Origin: Thermovibrio sp.
GTDB lineage: Bacteria > Aquificota > Desulfurobacteriia > Desulfurobacteriales > Desulfurobacteriaceae
Assembly (NCBI GenBank): GCA_003978105.1
Contig: QOAO01000010.1
Coordinates: 1-64,000, forward strand
Length of the DNA: 64,000 bases
Direction: 5' to 3'
Positions within the stretch are counted from its first letter, which is position 1, and every line of letters begins with the position of its first letter. Positions 40,753 through 49,747 of this stretch are shown here, in pieces. The notes under the pieces were generated by a model. The model worked only from the letters and a program-made list of their open reading frames with translations, searched no databases and had not been told where the DNA came from. The position numbers were made by a program, and so were the translations under genes.

Positions 40753-41293
40753 CATCGGTTCCGGGAAGTCAACTCTATGTAAATTTTTAGAACTTGAGGG
40801 CTTTCCGGTATTTTATGCAGACATCATTGGAAAGAGGGCCTTATACAAAGTGAAGGAAAAGCTGTTAGAAACTTTTGGTAGTGAAATTTTCAATGAAAAA
40901 GGGAAAATTGATACTAAAAAGATTTCAAGTATTGTATTCTCCTCACCAAAAAAGTTGAGAACTCTTACAGAAATAACACACCCGCTGATAAAAGAGGAAA
41001 TATCGAGAATAAGGAACAAGTTTTCTGACGAGGTCGTATTTGTTGAAGCTGCAGTTCTAATAGAGGCAGGATGGATGGATATCTGCGATAAAGTTGTTTT
41101 GGTTTTTGCATACAGAGGACAGAGAATTCTGAGGGCTTCGAGGAAGTTTGGCTTAAGGGAAACTTTAAGGAGGGATTCCCTTCAAAAACCCTACAGTGAA
41201 AAGTTAAAATATGCCGACTACTTAATCTGCAATACAGGGGATTTAATCCACCTGAAGGAGCAGGCAATTTCCCTACTGAAGGAGCTCCAATGA
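40730..41293 (+). CDS. coaE: dephospho-CoA kinase
   Basis: The 187-residue enzyme phosphorylates dephospho-CoA, the last step of CoA synthesis. The P-loop GVTGNIGSGKSTL is at the N-terminus. YADIIGKRALYKV holds the DADxIxH-type region in variant form, and EAAVLIEAGW precedes the lid. It starts at GTG within the AI-2E gene and ends overlapping ymdB by four bases (ATGA). Confidence 0.93.
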   Translation: MLVGVTGNIGSGKSTLCKFLELEGFPVFYADIIGKRALYKVKEKLLETFGSEIFNEKGKIDTKKISSIVFSSPKKLRTLTEITHPLIKEEISRIRNKFSDEVVFVEAAVLIEAGWMDICDKVVLVFAYRGQRILRASRKFGLRETLRRDSLQKPYSEKLKYADYLICNTGDLIHLKEQAISLLKELQ

Positions 41294-42099
41294 AAATTTT
41301 ACTGGTGGGAGATGTTGTAGGAAGGCCGGGGAGGAGAGCTCTCCACCTCTACCTTGAGGAGAATAAGGAAAAGTTTGACGTATGTATAGCAAACGGTGAA
41401 AACGCAGCAGGGGGATTCGGGTTAACAGAGAAGATTGTCAATAAGCTACTTTCCTACGGTGTAAACATTATAACTGGGGGAAACCACACGTTTGATAAGA
41501 AGGAGATTTACCATTTCATAGATAAATATCCGATTCTAAGACCGGCAAACTATCCTGAGGGAGCTCCGGGAAGGGGATTTCTAACCTTTGATTTTGAGGG
41601 TACAAAAATCTCAGTTATCAACCTCATGGGTAGGATATTTATGGAGTGCCTCGACAACCCATTTAGGAAGTTCGATGAAATTTATGAGAGTAACGAAGCG
41701 GATATCGTTATTGTTGACTTTCACGGTGAAGCATCATCTGAGAAACAGGCCTTTGGGTTCTACGTGGATGGAAGGGCAACTGCCGTATTTGGAACCCATA
41801 CACACGTTCAGACCTCAGACCTGAGGAGGTTACCCTTAGGCACCTTATACATAACGGATGCTGGAATGTGTGGAGCTCTTAACTCGGTAATAGGGATAGA
41901 ACCTAAAGAGGGAATAGAGAGGTTTGTTAAACAGTTACCTGTAAGGTTCAAAGTTCCAGAGAAGGCTGAACTTATTCAGTTCTGCGGTGTCCTCTTTGAA
42001 GTCGACGAAAGATTCAAAGTAGTTAGGTATGAGAGAATTTACGAAATATACGAGAGGAGAGAGGATGGCAGTTATACTAGACGGGAAAGCCCTATCTAA
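41290..42099 (+). CDS. YmdB-family metallophosphoesterase (2',3'-cyclic nucleotide phosphodiesterase-like)
   Basis: The 269-residue protein has ILLVGDVVGRPGRRAL, IANGENAAGGFGLT, TGGNHTFDKKE and GTHTHVQTSDLR, the dinuclear metal motifs of the YmdB/DUF1385-type phosphoesterase group. B. subtilis YmdB hydrolyses cyclic nucleotides and is encoded next to rny; here rny lies 32 kb away. folD starts within its 3' end (35-base overlap). Confidence 0.92.
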   Translation: MKILLVGDVVGRPGRRALHLYLEENKEKFDVCIANGENAAGGFGLTEKIVNKLLSYGVNIITGGNHTFDKKEIYHFIDKYPILRPANYPEGAPGRGFLTFDFEGTKISVINLMGRIFMECLDNPFRKFDEIYESNEADIVIVDFHGEASSEKQAFGFYVDGRATAVFGTHTHVQTSDLRRLPLGTLYITDAGMCGALNSVIGIEPKEGIERFVKQLPVRFKVPEKAELIQFCGVLFEVDERFKVVRYERIYEIYERREDGSYTRRESPI

Positions 42100-42922
42100 A
42101 AAAATAAGAAACTCTTTGAAGAATGAGGTTAAGGAACTGAAGGAAAAATTTGGAAGACCTCCATCTTTAGCAGTTGTACTAGTTGGAAACAACCCTGCAA
42201 GTGAAATTTACGTGAGGAACAAGATAAAGGCCTGCAGTGAAGTGGGGATAGATTCCATAGACAGAAGGCTTCCTGAGACGGTAACACAGGAGGAGCTTAA
42301 CTCCATTGTAAAGGAGCTGAACGAAGACCCAAACGTTGACGGAATAATTGTTCAACTTCCTCTTCCCAACGGTCTGTCCTGCAGGGAGGTTGTCAACTAC
42401 ATATCGCCTGAAAAGGACGTTGATGGCTTCCACCCCGTTAACGTTGGAAAGTGTACTTTGGGGCTGTACGACCAGGGACTAATGCCGTGCACTCCCGCTG
42501 GCGTTATGAAGTTTTTTGAGGAGTACAACATTTCACTTCAAGGAAAGAACGCAGTAATGGTTGGTCACAGTAACATCGTCGGAAAACCCCTTGCCAACAT
42601 GTTGGTAAATGCAAATGCAACGGTCTCTGTCTGCCACGTCTATACTAAGGATCTTTCCCACTACACAAGGTACGCAGACGTACTCTGCGTTGCTACAGGT
42701 GTTCCAGGTCTAATAAAGGCAGACATGGTTAAGGAAGGAGCTGTAGTCATTGATATAGGAATCAGCAGGGTAAATGGTAAGATTGTTGGTGATGTCGATT
42801 TTGAGGGTGTAAAGGAGAAGGTCTCAGCAATAACTCCAGTCCCTGGAGGAGTGGGACCTATGACGATTACGATGCTTCTCTACAATACGGTAAAAGCCTT
42901 TAAGATGAGGAACGGTATTTGA
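42065..42922 (+). CDS. folD: methylenetetrahydrofolate dehydrogenase / methenyl-THF cyclohydrolase
   Basis: A 285-residue bifunctional enzyme interconverting methylene-, methenyl- and 10-formyl-THF. VGNNPASEIYVRNKIKAC carries the catalytic Lys, QLPLP and PEKDVDGFHPVNVGK the folate site, GHSNIVGKPLANML the NAD(P) loop and TPVPGGVGPMTITMLLYNT the C-terminal signature. The ATG at 42065 has AGGAGAGAGG upstream. It could serve C1 reduction from formate. A ferredoxin gene overlaps its stop. Confidence 0.97.
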   Translation: MAVILDGKALSKKIRNSLKNEVKELKEKFGRPPSLAVVLVGNNPASEIYVRNKIKACSEVGIDSIDRRLPETVTQEELNSIVKELNEDPNVDGIIVQLPLPNGLSCREVVNYISPEKDVDGFHPVNVGKCTLGLYDQGLMPCTPAGVMKFFEEYNISLQGKNAVMVGHSNIVGKPLANMLVNANATVSVCHVYTKDLSHYTRYADVLCVATGVPGLIKADMVKEGAVVIDIGISRVNGKIVGDVDFEGVKEKVSAITPVPGGVGPMTITMLLYNTVKAFKMRNGI

Positions 42923-43113
42923 AGGTAATCCCCTACGTTGATAACGAAAAGTGTATCGGTTGTAAAATTTGTGAGGAGGTTTGTCCTCACGGAGTATTTG
43001 TCATGAGCGAAAGCAAGGCAGTGGTTATGTATCCCGAGAGGTGTAACGGTTGTGGTCTCTGTGTGGAGAACTGTCCTGTCGATGCTATAACGTTGAAGTG
43101 GACAGACCTGTAG
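42919..43113 (+). CDS. 2[4Fe-4S] ferredoxin
   Basis: This 64-residue protein has two CX2CX2CX3C-P motifs: CIGCKICEEVCPHGVF and CNGCGLCVENCPVDAI. It carries two [4Fe-4S] clusters for low-potential electron transfer. A TTG start overlaps the folD stop (TTGA), so translation is coupled to folD. Its electron partners are not shown, but supply to C1 or carboxylating enzymes is plausible. Confidence 0.93.
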   Translation: MKVIPYVDNEKCIGCKICEEVCPHGVFVMSESKAVVMYPERCNGCGLCVENCPVDAITLKWTDL

Positions 43114-43125
43114 AAGGAGAGAAAA

Positions 43126-43587
43126 ATGATTTTTCTACTTAAGTCCATTTATCTCTACTCGATTTCTCTGTGGGTGGGAGCTCTCTTCTTCTTTACTGCA
43201 GTTGGAGCTCCATTGGCATTTAGAATACTTTCCAAGGAGGAAGCTGGAAAGTATACAGGAGCCGTCTTTCCGAAGTACTTCTCCTTAGGATACATTTTTG
43301 GAATTTTAGCCCTTCTCTCGTTCTACCTCTTGGTTAGGGGAAATTTAGGAGTTGTTTCTTCAGTAAACCTATTAATTTTGATATTGATGAACCTGTTCAA
43401 CTTTATAAACGGCCTGCTAATCGTTCCAAAGGCGGGAATTTTAAAGGCTGAATTTTACATGACGAAGGAAAAATCCCTTTACGACAGATTTTTAAAACTC
43501 CATGCAGTTTCAATGGCCCTAAACGGAATAAATGTTATTTTAGGCCTTATGTCTGTCGGTTTAACATCTCTCTACTTGACATTTTAG
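43126..43587 (+). CDS. DUF4149-family membrane protein
   Basis: The 153-residue protein has four hydrophobic segments and resembles the DUF4149/TMEM205-like family (YLYSISLWVGALFFFTAVGAPLAF at the start, KLHAVSMALNGINVILGLM near the end). No function is established. AAGGAGAG precedes the ATG, and it lies 12 bases after the ferredoxin, so it probably belongs to the same transcript. Confidence 0.8.
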   Translation: MIFLLKSIYLYSISLWVGALFFFTAVGAPLAFRILSKEEAGKYTGAVFPKYFSLGYIFGILALLSFYLLVRGNLGVVSSVNLLILILMNLFNFINGLLIVPKAGILKAEFYMTKEKSLYDRFLKLHAVSMALNGINVILGLMSVGLTSLYLTF

Positions 43588-43595
43588 GGGAAGCA

Positions 43596-43913
43596 ATGAC
43601 TTTAAAGCAGTACTTTTACTCAGTTGTTGTAACTTTAATTGTTTTGGCTGTTTCCCTCTTTGCCCTTCAGAACTTTCAGGATGTTGAGGTTACAATTCCC
43701 TTCGTCGATGTTTTTAAAACAAAGCTCTTTGTTGTTATAGTCTTTTCATTCTTCTCTGGATTTTTAACTGCCGGATTTCTCTCACTCATATTTAAGATTT
43801 TTTCAATTCCTTCAAACATAAAACGAAAAAGGGAAAGGAAAGTTGAGACTGGACCAGTTTCTAAAGGTGGCAAGAATAGTAAAGAGGAGAAGTCTGGCAA
43901 AGGAGCTCTGTGA
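43596..43913 (+). CDS. LapA-domain membrane protein
   Basis: A 105-residue protein with two membrane segments (VVTLIVLAVSLFALQNFQ; LFVVIVFSFFSGFLTAGFLSLIF) separated by DVEVTIPFVDVFKTK, the LapA/DUF1049 pattern linked to lipopolysaccharide assembly, then a basic cytoplasmic tail (KRKRERKVETGPVSKGGKNSK). The tail-coding region is shared with the next gene in another frame over 71 bases. Confidence 0.85.
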   Translation: MTLKQYFYSVVVTLIVLAVSLFALQNFQDVEVTIPFVDVFKTKLFVVIVFSFFSGFLTAGFLSLIFKIFSIPSNIKRKRERKVETGPVSKGGKNSKEEKSGKGAL

Positions 43914-44130
43914 CGACGGTGTAGTCAAGGTTAATGGAGTTCCAGCCAAGCCTTCGAGGGAAGTAAAGGTAGGAGATGTTGTAGAGGTTGATACAATAAG
44001 CAGGTTTCTAAAGTTTAGAGTCCTTGAAGTTCCGATTTCAAAGTCAGTCTCCAAGAAAAAAGCCAGAGAATTAGTAGAAATTATCGAGGACAGAAAGAAG
44101 GATATAAGGGACATTATTGACCTTATATAG
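43843..44130 (+). CDS. rqcP: S4-domain RNA-binding protein RqcP (YabO)
   Basis: A 95-residue S4 protein whose N-terminus MRLDQFLKVARIVKRRSLAK closely matches Bacillus RqcP, with VKVNGVPAKPSREVKVGD completing the S4 fold. RqcP stabilises peptidyl-tRNA on obstructed 50S subunits during alanine tailing with RqcH. It starts at TTG behind AAGGAAAG and overlaps lapA by 71 bases, an unusually long overlap. Hsp15-type function is an alternative, but that family is longer. Confidence 0.85.
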   Translation: MRLDQFLKVARIVKRRSLAKELCDDGVVKVNGVPAKPSREVKVGDVVEVDTISRFLKFRVLEVPISKSVSKKKARELVEIIEDRKKDIRDIIDLI

Positions 44131-44140
44131 GAGTTACAGG

Positions 44141-45724
44141 ATGGGAAGTTTTTTGGAAAGAGTCCTCGAAAATATTGAGGAGAGTCCTAAAAAATTAGCG
44201 TTTGTTAAAAAGGAAAAGGGAAATTATAAAGAGCTTACATTCAGGGATTTTGGAAACCAAATATCAACGTTGGAGGAGTTCCTAAGGGAAGTTTCACCTG
44301 AGGATAGGGTTATTATCTTTATGGAGAACAGGCCTGAGTGGATATCCTCACTCTTCTCAGTTCTTTTTTTAGGGGGAATAGCCGTTCCCGTTGACTACCT
44401 ACTCACTCCCGAAGAACTCTTTAACATTTTAAAGGACTCACAACCTAAGTATCTGATAACGAGCTCTCAGAACCTAAAGACTACAGAGAGGGCAGTCTCA
44501 AACTTAGGCTATCACGTGAAAATAGTAAACGTTGACGAGGTTGAGTGGGAGGAAGGAAAAATCCACTACAGAAGGAGAAATTTGGATGAGGTAATTCTCA
44601 TTCTCTATACATCGGGAACTACAGGAAACCCTAAAGGAGTTATGCTTACCCTTGGAAACTTAAACCACAACGTAAGAGCCGTTGAGAACTTAGGATTCTT
44701 AAGGGAGGACGATAGGTTTGTTGCAATTCTTCCCTTCCACCATACCTACCCCCTCATGACAACGGCGGTTCTTCCAGCTTCAATGAAACTCCCCCTCGTT
44801 TTCATAGAGAAGCTCTCCCCTACAGATATTCTATCAACGGTGAACGAGCAAAACGTTACGATAATGATAGGAGTTCCCAAGCTCTACCAGGTAATACACC
44901 ACAGCATATTGACAGAAATAAAAAAACTGCCACCGGTAAAGAGGAAGTTGATAGAAGGAGCCCTTAAGCTCTTCAGGAAGGGAGTTCCAACTTCTGTTAA
45001 AAGGAAGTTCTTCTCAAAAGTTCACGAGAGGATAGGCAAGAACTTACGATTTATGATAAGTGGCGGAGCAAAGCTGAGTGAGGACGTCTGGAGAGACCTT
45101 GAAGCTATGGGATTCAACATTTTGGAAGGATACGGTCTAACTGAAACTTCCCCTCTGATATCTGTTAACAGGCCCGATAGGAAAAGGATAGGAACGGCAG
45201 GACCTCCTGTCGATGGGGTTGAGGTAAAGGTTACGGAGAAGGGAGAGATAATTGTAAGGGGCCCTAACGTTATGAAGGGCTACTACAACAAACCTGAGGA
45301 GACCAAGAAGGTCATAAAGGACGGCTGGTTCTACACGGGAGACCTTGGATTTGTCGATGAGGATGGGTTTATACATATAACGGGAAGGGCCAAGGAAGTA
45401 ATAGTCCTTGAGAGTGGCAAGAATGTGTATCCAGAGGATATAGAGATAGAGCTTCTTAAAAGTCCCTACATTTTAGAGATAGGAGTTTTTTACTCCGATG
45501 GAAAGCTCAGAGCCCTCGTCAGACCCGACTTTGAACTTCTAGTTGATGAGGGGGTTTCGGACGTTAAGTCCTTTATAAGGAGGGAAATAAACAGGCTCTT
45601 GAGGGGATTTCAGCCCTACAAGAAGATTAAGGAATTTAAGATTGTTGACAGGGAACTCCCAAGGACGAGGATAGGAAAACTGAGGAGGTTTCTCCTTCCT
45701 AAAGTTTGGGAAGAGGTAGAGTGA
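44141..45724 (+). CDS. long-chain acyl-CoA synthetase (AMP-forming)
   Basis: A 527-residue ANL-superfamily enzyme activating a carboxylate to acyl-AMP and then acyl-CoA. The P-loop is LYTSGTTGNPKGVMLT; LEGYGLTETSPLIS, WFYTGDLGFVDEDGF and GRAKEVIVLESGKNVYPEDIE are the later adenylation motifs, and ELPRTRIGKLRR carries the catalytic Lys. Chain length cannot be told. ATG 44141 is preferred for AGGAG seven bases upstream. dapF overlaps its stop. Confidence 0.92.
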   Translation: MGSFLERVLENIEESPKKLAFVKKEKGNYKELTFRDFGNQISTLEEFLREVSPEDRVIIFMENRPEWISSLFSVLFLGGIAVPVDYLLTPEELFNILKDSQPKYLITSSQNLKTTERAVSNLGYHVKIVNVDEVEWEEGKIHYRRRNLDEVILILYTSGTTGNPKGVMLTLGNLNHNVRAVENLGFLREDDRFVAILPFHHTYPLMTTAVLPASMKLPLVFIEKLSPTDILSTVNEQNVTIMIGVPKLYQVIHHSILTEIKKLPPVKRKLIEGALKLFRKGVPTSVKRKFFSKVHERIGKNLRFMISGGAKLSEDVWRDLEAMGFNILEGYGLTETSPLISVNRPDRKRIGTAGPPVDGVEVKVTEKGEIIVRGPNVMKGYYNKPEETKKVIKDGWFYTGDLGFVDEDGFIHITGRAKEVIVLESGKNVYPEDIEIELLKSPYILEIGVFYSDGKLRALVRPDFELLVDEGVSDVKSFIRREINRLLRGFQPYKKIKEFKIVDRELPRTRIGKLRRFLLPKVWEEVE

Positions 45725-46533
45725 TGGAGTTTTCAAAGATTCAGGGAACGGGAAACGACTTCGTCATTATCGACAACAGGGACGGTAAGTTTGAAAAGTT
45801 CTGCGGAAAACTCTCTATCGACTCTGTAGTTAGAAAAGTCTGTGAAAGGAGGAGGGGAGTAGGGGCAGACGGTCTCATCCTGATTGAGAATTCGGAAGTT
45901 GCAGACTTTAAGTGGAGGTTCTTTAACTCAGATGGCTCCGTTGCTGAAATGTGCGGTAACGGAGCAAGGTGTGCATCGAGGTTTGCCTACGAAAGGGGAA
46001 TAGCTCCTGAGAGAATGAGGTTTGAAACGCTAGTCGGAATTGTTGAATCTGAGGTAAGGGGATGTTCAGTAAAGGTTAGATTAACTCCACCTACCGATTT
46101 AAAACTGAACATAAATGCGGAGGGTTTAAACGTTCACTACATAAATACGGGAGTTCCTCACGTTGTTGTGCTTGTTGAAAGGTTAGACCAGATTGACGTC
46201 GACAAGTTGGGAAGGAAACTGAGGTTCTCTGAGGTCTTCTCTCCAAAGGGAGCAAACGTCAACTTTGTTGAAGTAATGTTGGATAGGATTAGAGTGAGAA
46301 CCTACGAGAGGGGAGTTGAGGGAGAGACGTTAGCCTGTGGAACCGGCTCTGTTGCATCGGCGATTGTTTCCTCGCTTGTTTTCGGCCTTAAACCGCCGAT
46401 TGAGGTTGAGGTGGGAACGGGGGAGAGGTTGATGGTTTACTTTGATGAAGAGTTAAGAAATGTATTCTTGGAAGGCCCTACAGTTTGGGTTTACGACGGT
46501 AAGCTGAGGGAGGAGCTCCTTGGAGGAGCTTAA
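45724..46533 (+). CDS. dapF: diaminopimelate epimerase
   Basis: The 269-residue enzyme converts LL-DAP to meso-DAP for lysine and peptidoglycan. KIQGTGNDFVIIDNRD is the start signature. The two catalytic cysteines are in EMCGNGARCASRF and LACGTGSVASAI. The ATG at 45724 overlaps the previous stop (GTGATG) and follows AGAGG. Together with dapD it shows the succinylase DAP route. Confidence 0.97.
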   Translation: MEFSKIQGTGNDFVIIDNRDGKFEKFCGKLSIDSVVRKVCERRRGVGADGLILIENSEVADFKWRFFNSDGSVAEMCGNGARCASRFAYERGIAPERMRFETLVGIVESEVRGCSVKVRLTPPTDLKLNINAEGLNVHYINTGVPHVVVLVERLDQIDVDKLGRKLRFSEVFSPKGANVNFVEVMLDRIRVRTYERGVEGETLACGTGSVASAIVSSLVFGLKPPIEVEVGTGERLMVYFDEELRNVFLEGPTVWVYDGKLREELLGGA

Positions 46534-47188
46534 AAAGTTCGTTGAATTTCTAAACCTCATAGGTTACAACGAAGTTAGATTAAGAGAGAAAATAGGAGAT
46601 GGAACAATGAATCCGATTGAGGAACTTGAAAAGTTAAGGGAAGAAGCACTGAAATGCTGCAGGTGTAGACTCTGTAAACATAGAACTCACGTAGTATTTG
46701 GAGAGGGAGACCCCCAAACCGACCTCATGTTTGTAGGTGAGGCTCCAGGGGAACAGGAGGACCTTCAGGGAAGGCCCTTTGTTGGAAGGGCAGGACAGCT
46801 TCTTACAAGGTTTCTGAACCTTTACGGCGTTTCAAGGGAGAAAATCTACATAACAAACGTTGTTAAGTGCAGACCACCTAACAACAGGAATCCTGCTCCT
46901 GACGAGATAGAGGCCTGCTACTCTTTCCTTGAGAAACAGATAGAATTAATCTCTCCAAAGGTTATCTTCTGCTTGGGGGCTTTTGCTGCAAGAACTGTTC
47001 TGAACCTCCCCGAGAAAACTCCGATTTCAAAAATAAGGGGAAAGGAACAGAAAGTAAGAGTAGGTGATAGGGAGGTTACTGTTATACCTACGTTCCATCC
47101 GGCATACCTACTTAGGAACAGAAGGGGGGAGCCTGAATTTCAGAAGGATTTGGAGAGAGCCCTATCACTTGCAGGTTTTCTAAAGTGA
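46520..47188 (+). CDS. family 4 uracil-DNA glycosylase
   Basis: A 222-residue thermophile-type UDG with an iron-sulfur cluster. After an N-terminal helix region, CCRCRLCKHRTHVVFGEGDP supplies Cys ligands and motif A GEAPGEQEDLQGRPFVGRAG follows; NVVKCRPPNNRNPAPDE and IPTFHPAYLL (motif B His) are clear. It removes uracil from deaminated DNA, useful at high temperature. TTG start behind GGAGGAG, overlapping dapF. The nth gene overlaps its stop. Confidence 0.95.
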   Translation: MEELKKFVEFLNLIGYNEVRLREKIGDGTMNPIEELEKLREEALKCCRCRLCKHRTHVVFGEGDPQTDLMFVGEAPGEQEDLQGRPFVGRAGQLLTRFLNLYGVSREKIYITNVVKCRPPNNRNPAPDEIEACYSFLEKQIELISPKVIFCLGAFAARTVLNLPEKTPISKIRGKEQKVRVGDREVTVIPTFHPAYLLRNRRGEPEFQKDLERALSLAGFLK

Positions 47189-47838
47189 TGGAAAGGGAAA
47201 CTTTAATCGAAAGGGTAAGGAAGGTTAAGGAAATTTTGGATAGGTACTTTCCCGAGGCCTACAAACCAAGGAGAACACCTTTAGAGCAGGCAATATTTAC
47301 CGTCCTAAGTCAGAACACAACGGACAGACAGGCAGAAAGGTGCTTGGAAAACCTGGAGAAGCTGACAGAAAACAGACTCCTGTTAATCAAGGACCTCCCT
47401 GAGGAGAAAGTCATTGAGGCAATTAAGCCCTGTGGGATGTACAACCAAAAGTACAGAGCTCTCAAATCTCTACTTTCTGACTGGAAGGAATTAGAGGAAA
47501 AGTTAAGGGTTCTTCCTGAGAGGGAGGCAATAGAGCTCCTTAAGTCCTATCCATTCATCGGCTCAAAAACGGCAAGGGTTATACTTACGTTTGGATTCGG
47601 TAAAAATACTTTTCCAATAGATACTCACTGCAGGAGAGTGCTGAGCAGGTTGGGAATTTTTCCCAAGGACTGGAGTTTGGATGAGATTTCAGAGTTTATG
47701 GAGGAAAACTTTTCTGCAGAATTTAACAGGAAGCTTCACTACGACCTTATAAGAGTGGGAAGGATGTTCTGCAAACCTAAATTTCCAAAGTGTGAAGAGT
47801 GTCCCCTTAAGGAATTTTGTAAATTTCATAAAGCATAA
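47188..47838 (+). CDS. nth: endonuclease III
   Basis: A 216-residue DNA glycosylase/AP lyase for oxidised pyrimidines. The helix-hairpin-helix is YPFIGSKTARVIL, the catalytic Asp lies in FPIDTHCRRVLSRLG, and the C-terminal [4Fe-4S] site is C-x6-C-x2-C-x5-C (CKPKFPKCEECPLKEFC). A Lys at the usual catalytic position in the HhH region is SKTA. The ATG at 47188 overlaps the UDG stop; the two genes form a DNA repair pair. Confidence 0.95.
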   Translation: MERETLIERVRKVKEILDRYFPEAYKPRRTPLEQAIFTVLSQNTTDRQAERCLENLEKLTENRLLLIKDLPEEKVIEAIKPCGMYNQKYRALKSLLSDWKELEEKLRVLPEREAIELLKSYPFIGSKTARVILTFGFGKNTFPIDTHCRRVLSRLGIFPKDWSLDEISEFMEENFSAEFNRKLHYDLIRVGRMFCKPKFPKCEECPLKEFCKFHKA

Positions 47839-47848
47839 AAGGAAAAGG

Positions 47849-49057
47849 ATGGAGTTTTACATAGACTTTGATAGAGCTCTTGAAATTATCTCCTTACAGG
47901 AATTTTTACTTCCTTCAGAGCTTGTTTCCCTCTTTGACTCGTACGGCAGGGTTTTAAGGGAGACTTTAATTGCAGATAGTGATGACCCACCTGCTCCAGT
48001 CTCTGCAATGGACGGCTACGGAGTAAGGAAGGAAGATATTAGGTCAATTCCCTCAAAACTAAAAGTTGTTGGAGAGGTTCCAGCAGGAAAAATTCCTAAC
48101 ATTAAAGTTAACGAGGGAGAGGCTGTAAAGCTCTTTACAGGCTCCTTAATTCCAGAGGGGGTTGATACTGTTGTTCCCGTTGAGGAAATTGAAGGTTCAG
48201 GAGAATTTGTCGTTATAAAAAAATCGTATCCACAGGGGCAGAACGTTAGGTTAAGGGGTGAAAATTACAGAGCCGGAGATATCCTCGTAAAGGAAGGAGC
48301 CATTTTGAGAGCTCCGGAAATCGGAATAGCGGCCTCCGTTGGCAAACCTTACTTGAGAGTATCCTCTAAACCAAAGGTTGGAATTATCACGACCGGAAAT
48401 GAGATTTTGGAGCCCTGGGAGAGTTTAAATTCCCCCTCTCAAATAAGGAACACAAATGCTTACACCCTCTACTCCCTCGTAAGGGAAGCAGGAGGGGAAC
48501 CTGTCTACTTAGGAACGCTGAAGGACTCCAAAGAGGAGACACTCAAAAGACTTGAAGAGGGGATAGAGATCTGCGATGTTCTCATTACAACCGGTGGCGT
48601 TTCAATGGGAGACTACGACTTTGTCAAGCAAGTTGTTAAGGACTTGGGAGTAGAGGTCCTCTTCTACAAGGTAAGGGTAAAGCCGGGAAAACCCGTTCTT
48701 TTCGGAAGGAGGGGAAATAAATTTTTCTTCGGACTACCGGGATTCCCCGTCTCTACAGTTGTTAGTTTCAAACTCTTTGTTTTTCCGCTGTTGAGAAAGA
48801 TCCAGGGAGCGAAGGAGCTGTTTAAACAAAGGATAAAGGCGGAGCTCTTAACGGACTTTAAGAGAAGAAAGGCAGAGAGGAGAGAGTTTGTTAGAGCAGA
48901 GCTCTTCAATAAAGATGGAAAATTCTCTGTAAAGCCCTTAAGAAAACAGGGTTCAGGAGTTCTAACTGCCCTTGTCGGAAGTAAGGTTCTCATGGTAGTT
49001 CCTGAGGGAGTAAAAGAGATAAAAGCCGGAAGCCAAGTTGAGGTTGTTCTAATTTAA
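47849..49057 (+). CDS. moeA: molybdopterin molybdenumtransferase MoeA
   Basis: MoeA inserts molybdate (or tungstate) into adenylated molybdopterin. The 402-residue protein has DDPPAPVSAMDGYGV at the N-terminus, FTGSLIPEGVDTVVPVEE, IITTGNEIL, TTGGVSMGDYDFV and KPGKPVLFGRR. The final domain IV is present (KPLRKQGSGVLTALVGS). The ATG at 47849 has AAGGA upstream. It is followed by mobB and faces wtpABC, so cofactor assembly and metal import are adjacent. Confidence 0.96.
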   Translation: MEFYIDFDRALEIISLQEFLLPSELVSLFDSYGRVLRETLIADSDDPPAPVSAMDGYGVRKEDIRSIPSKLKVVGEVPAGKIPNIKVNEGEAVKLFTGSLIPEGVDTVVPVEEIEGSGEFVVIKKSYPQGQNVRLRGENYRAGDILVKEGAILRAPEIGIAASVGKPYLRVSSKPKVGIITTGNEILEPWESLNSPSQIRNTNAYTLYSLVREAGGEPVYLGTLKDSKEETLKRLEEGIEICDVLITTGGVSMGDYDFVKQVVKDLGVEVLFYKVRVKPGKPVLFGRRGNKFFFGLPGFPVSTVVSFKLFVFPLLRKIQGAKELFKQRIKAELLTDFKRRKAERREFVRAELFNKDGKFSVKPLRKQGSGVLTALVGSKVLMVVPEGVKEIKAGSQVEVVLI

Positions 49058-49066
49058 GGAGGGTAA

Positions 49067-49747
49067 ATGGTTCCTGTAATTTCCTTCATTGGTTATCACA
49101 ACTCGGGTAAGACAACTTTTGCAACAGAAGTTGTGAGAATTTTAAAGGGGAAGGGATACAAGGTAGGAGTTCTAAAATCCACAAAGCACAGGCAGTTAAT
49201 AACGGATACACCAGGAAAGGACTCTTTTAAGTACAGGGAGGCAGGAGCAGATACCGTGGGAATAGTGTCCCCCGATGAAATTGTTCTATTTCAGGACATA
49301 GATAGGGACAGTTTAAACCTTAAATTTCTTTCATTTCTACTTTTTGATGATTACGACATAGTTGTATGTGAAGGATTCAAAAATGCTGACATTCCAAAAA
49401 TTGAGGTTCTAAGGGAGGGAAATGCAGAGGAACCTCTATTCAAAAAGGTTAAAAACGTAATAGCCGTTGTTACCGATTTTCCCGTCGAAGGAATTAAGAG
49501 GTTTAGCAAGGATGAGTACTCTAAAGTAGCTGAGTTTCTTGAAGAAAGTTTTATAGAGAAGAGGGAAGAAGGATTTGAGGATGAGGTGGAGCTCTTTATA
49601 AATGGAAAGAGAATACCGATGAAGTACTACATCAGAGAGACGCTGAGGAAGATTCTTAACAGTTTTATAAAGCCTTTAAAGGGAATAGAGTACCCTGTTG
49701 AAAGAATGGACGTTAGAATTGTTAAAGGGAAGGGAAAGAGAAATTAA
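49067..49747 (+). CDS. mobB: molybdopterin-guanine dinucleotide biosynthesis protein MobB with C-terminal extension
   Basis: The 226-residue GTPase has the P-loop ISFIGYHNSGKTTFATEVV and the MobB segment KHRQLITDTPGKDSFKYREAGADTVG. About 60 extra residues at the end (EDEVELFINGKRIPMKYYIRE to VKGKGKRN) form a separate small domain seen in some longer MobB homologues. MobB helps attach GMP to molybdopterin, the cofactor form used by formate dehydrogenases. Its 3' end overlaps wtpC tail to tail by 26 bases. Confidence 0.93.
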   Translation: MVPVISFIGYHNSGKTTFATEVVRILKGKGYKVGVLKSTKHRQLITDTPGKDSFKYREAGADTVGIVSPDEIVLFQDIDRDSLNLKFLSFLLFDDYDIVVCEGFKNADIPKIEVLREGNAEEPLFKKVKNVIAVVTDFPVEGIKRFSKDEYSKVAEFLEESFIEKREEGFEDEVELFINGKRIPMKYYIRETLRKILNSFIKPLKGIEYPVERMDVRIVKGKGKRN

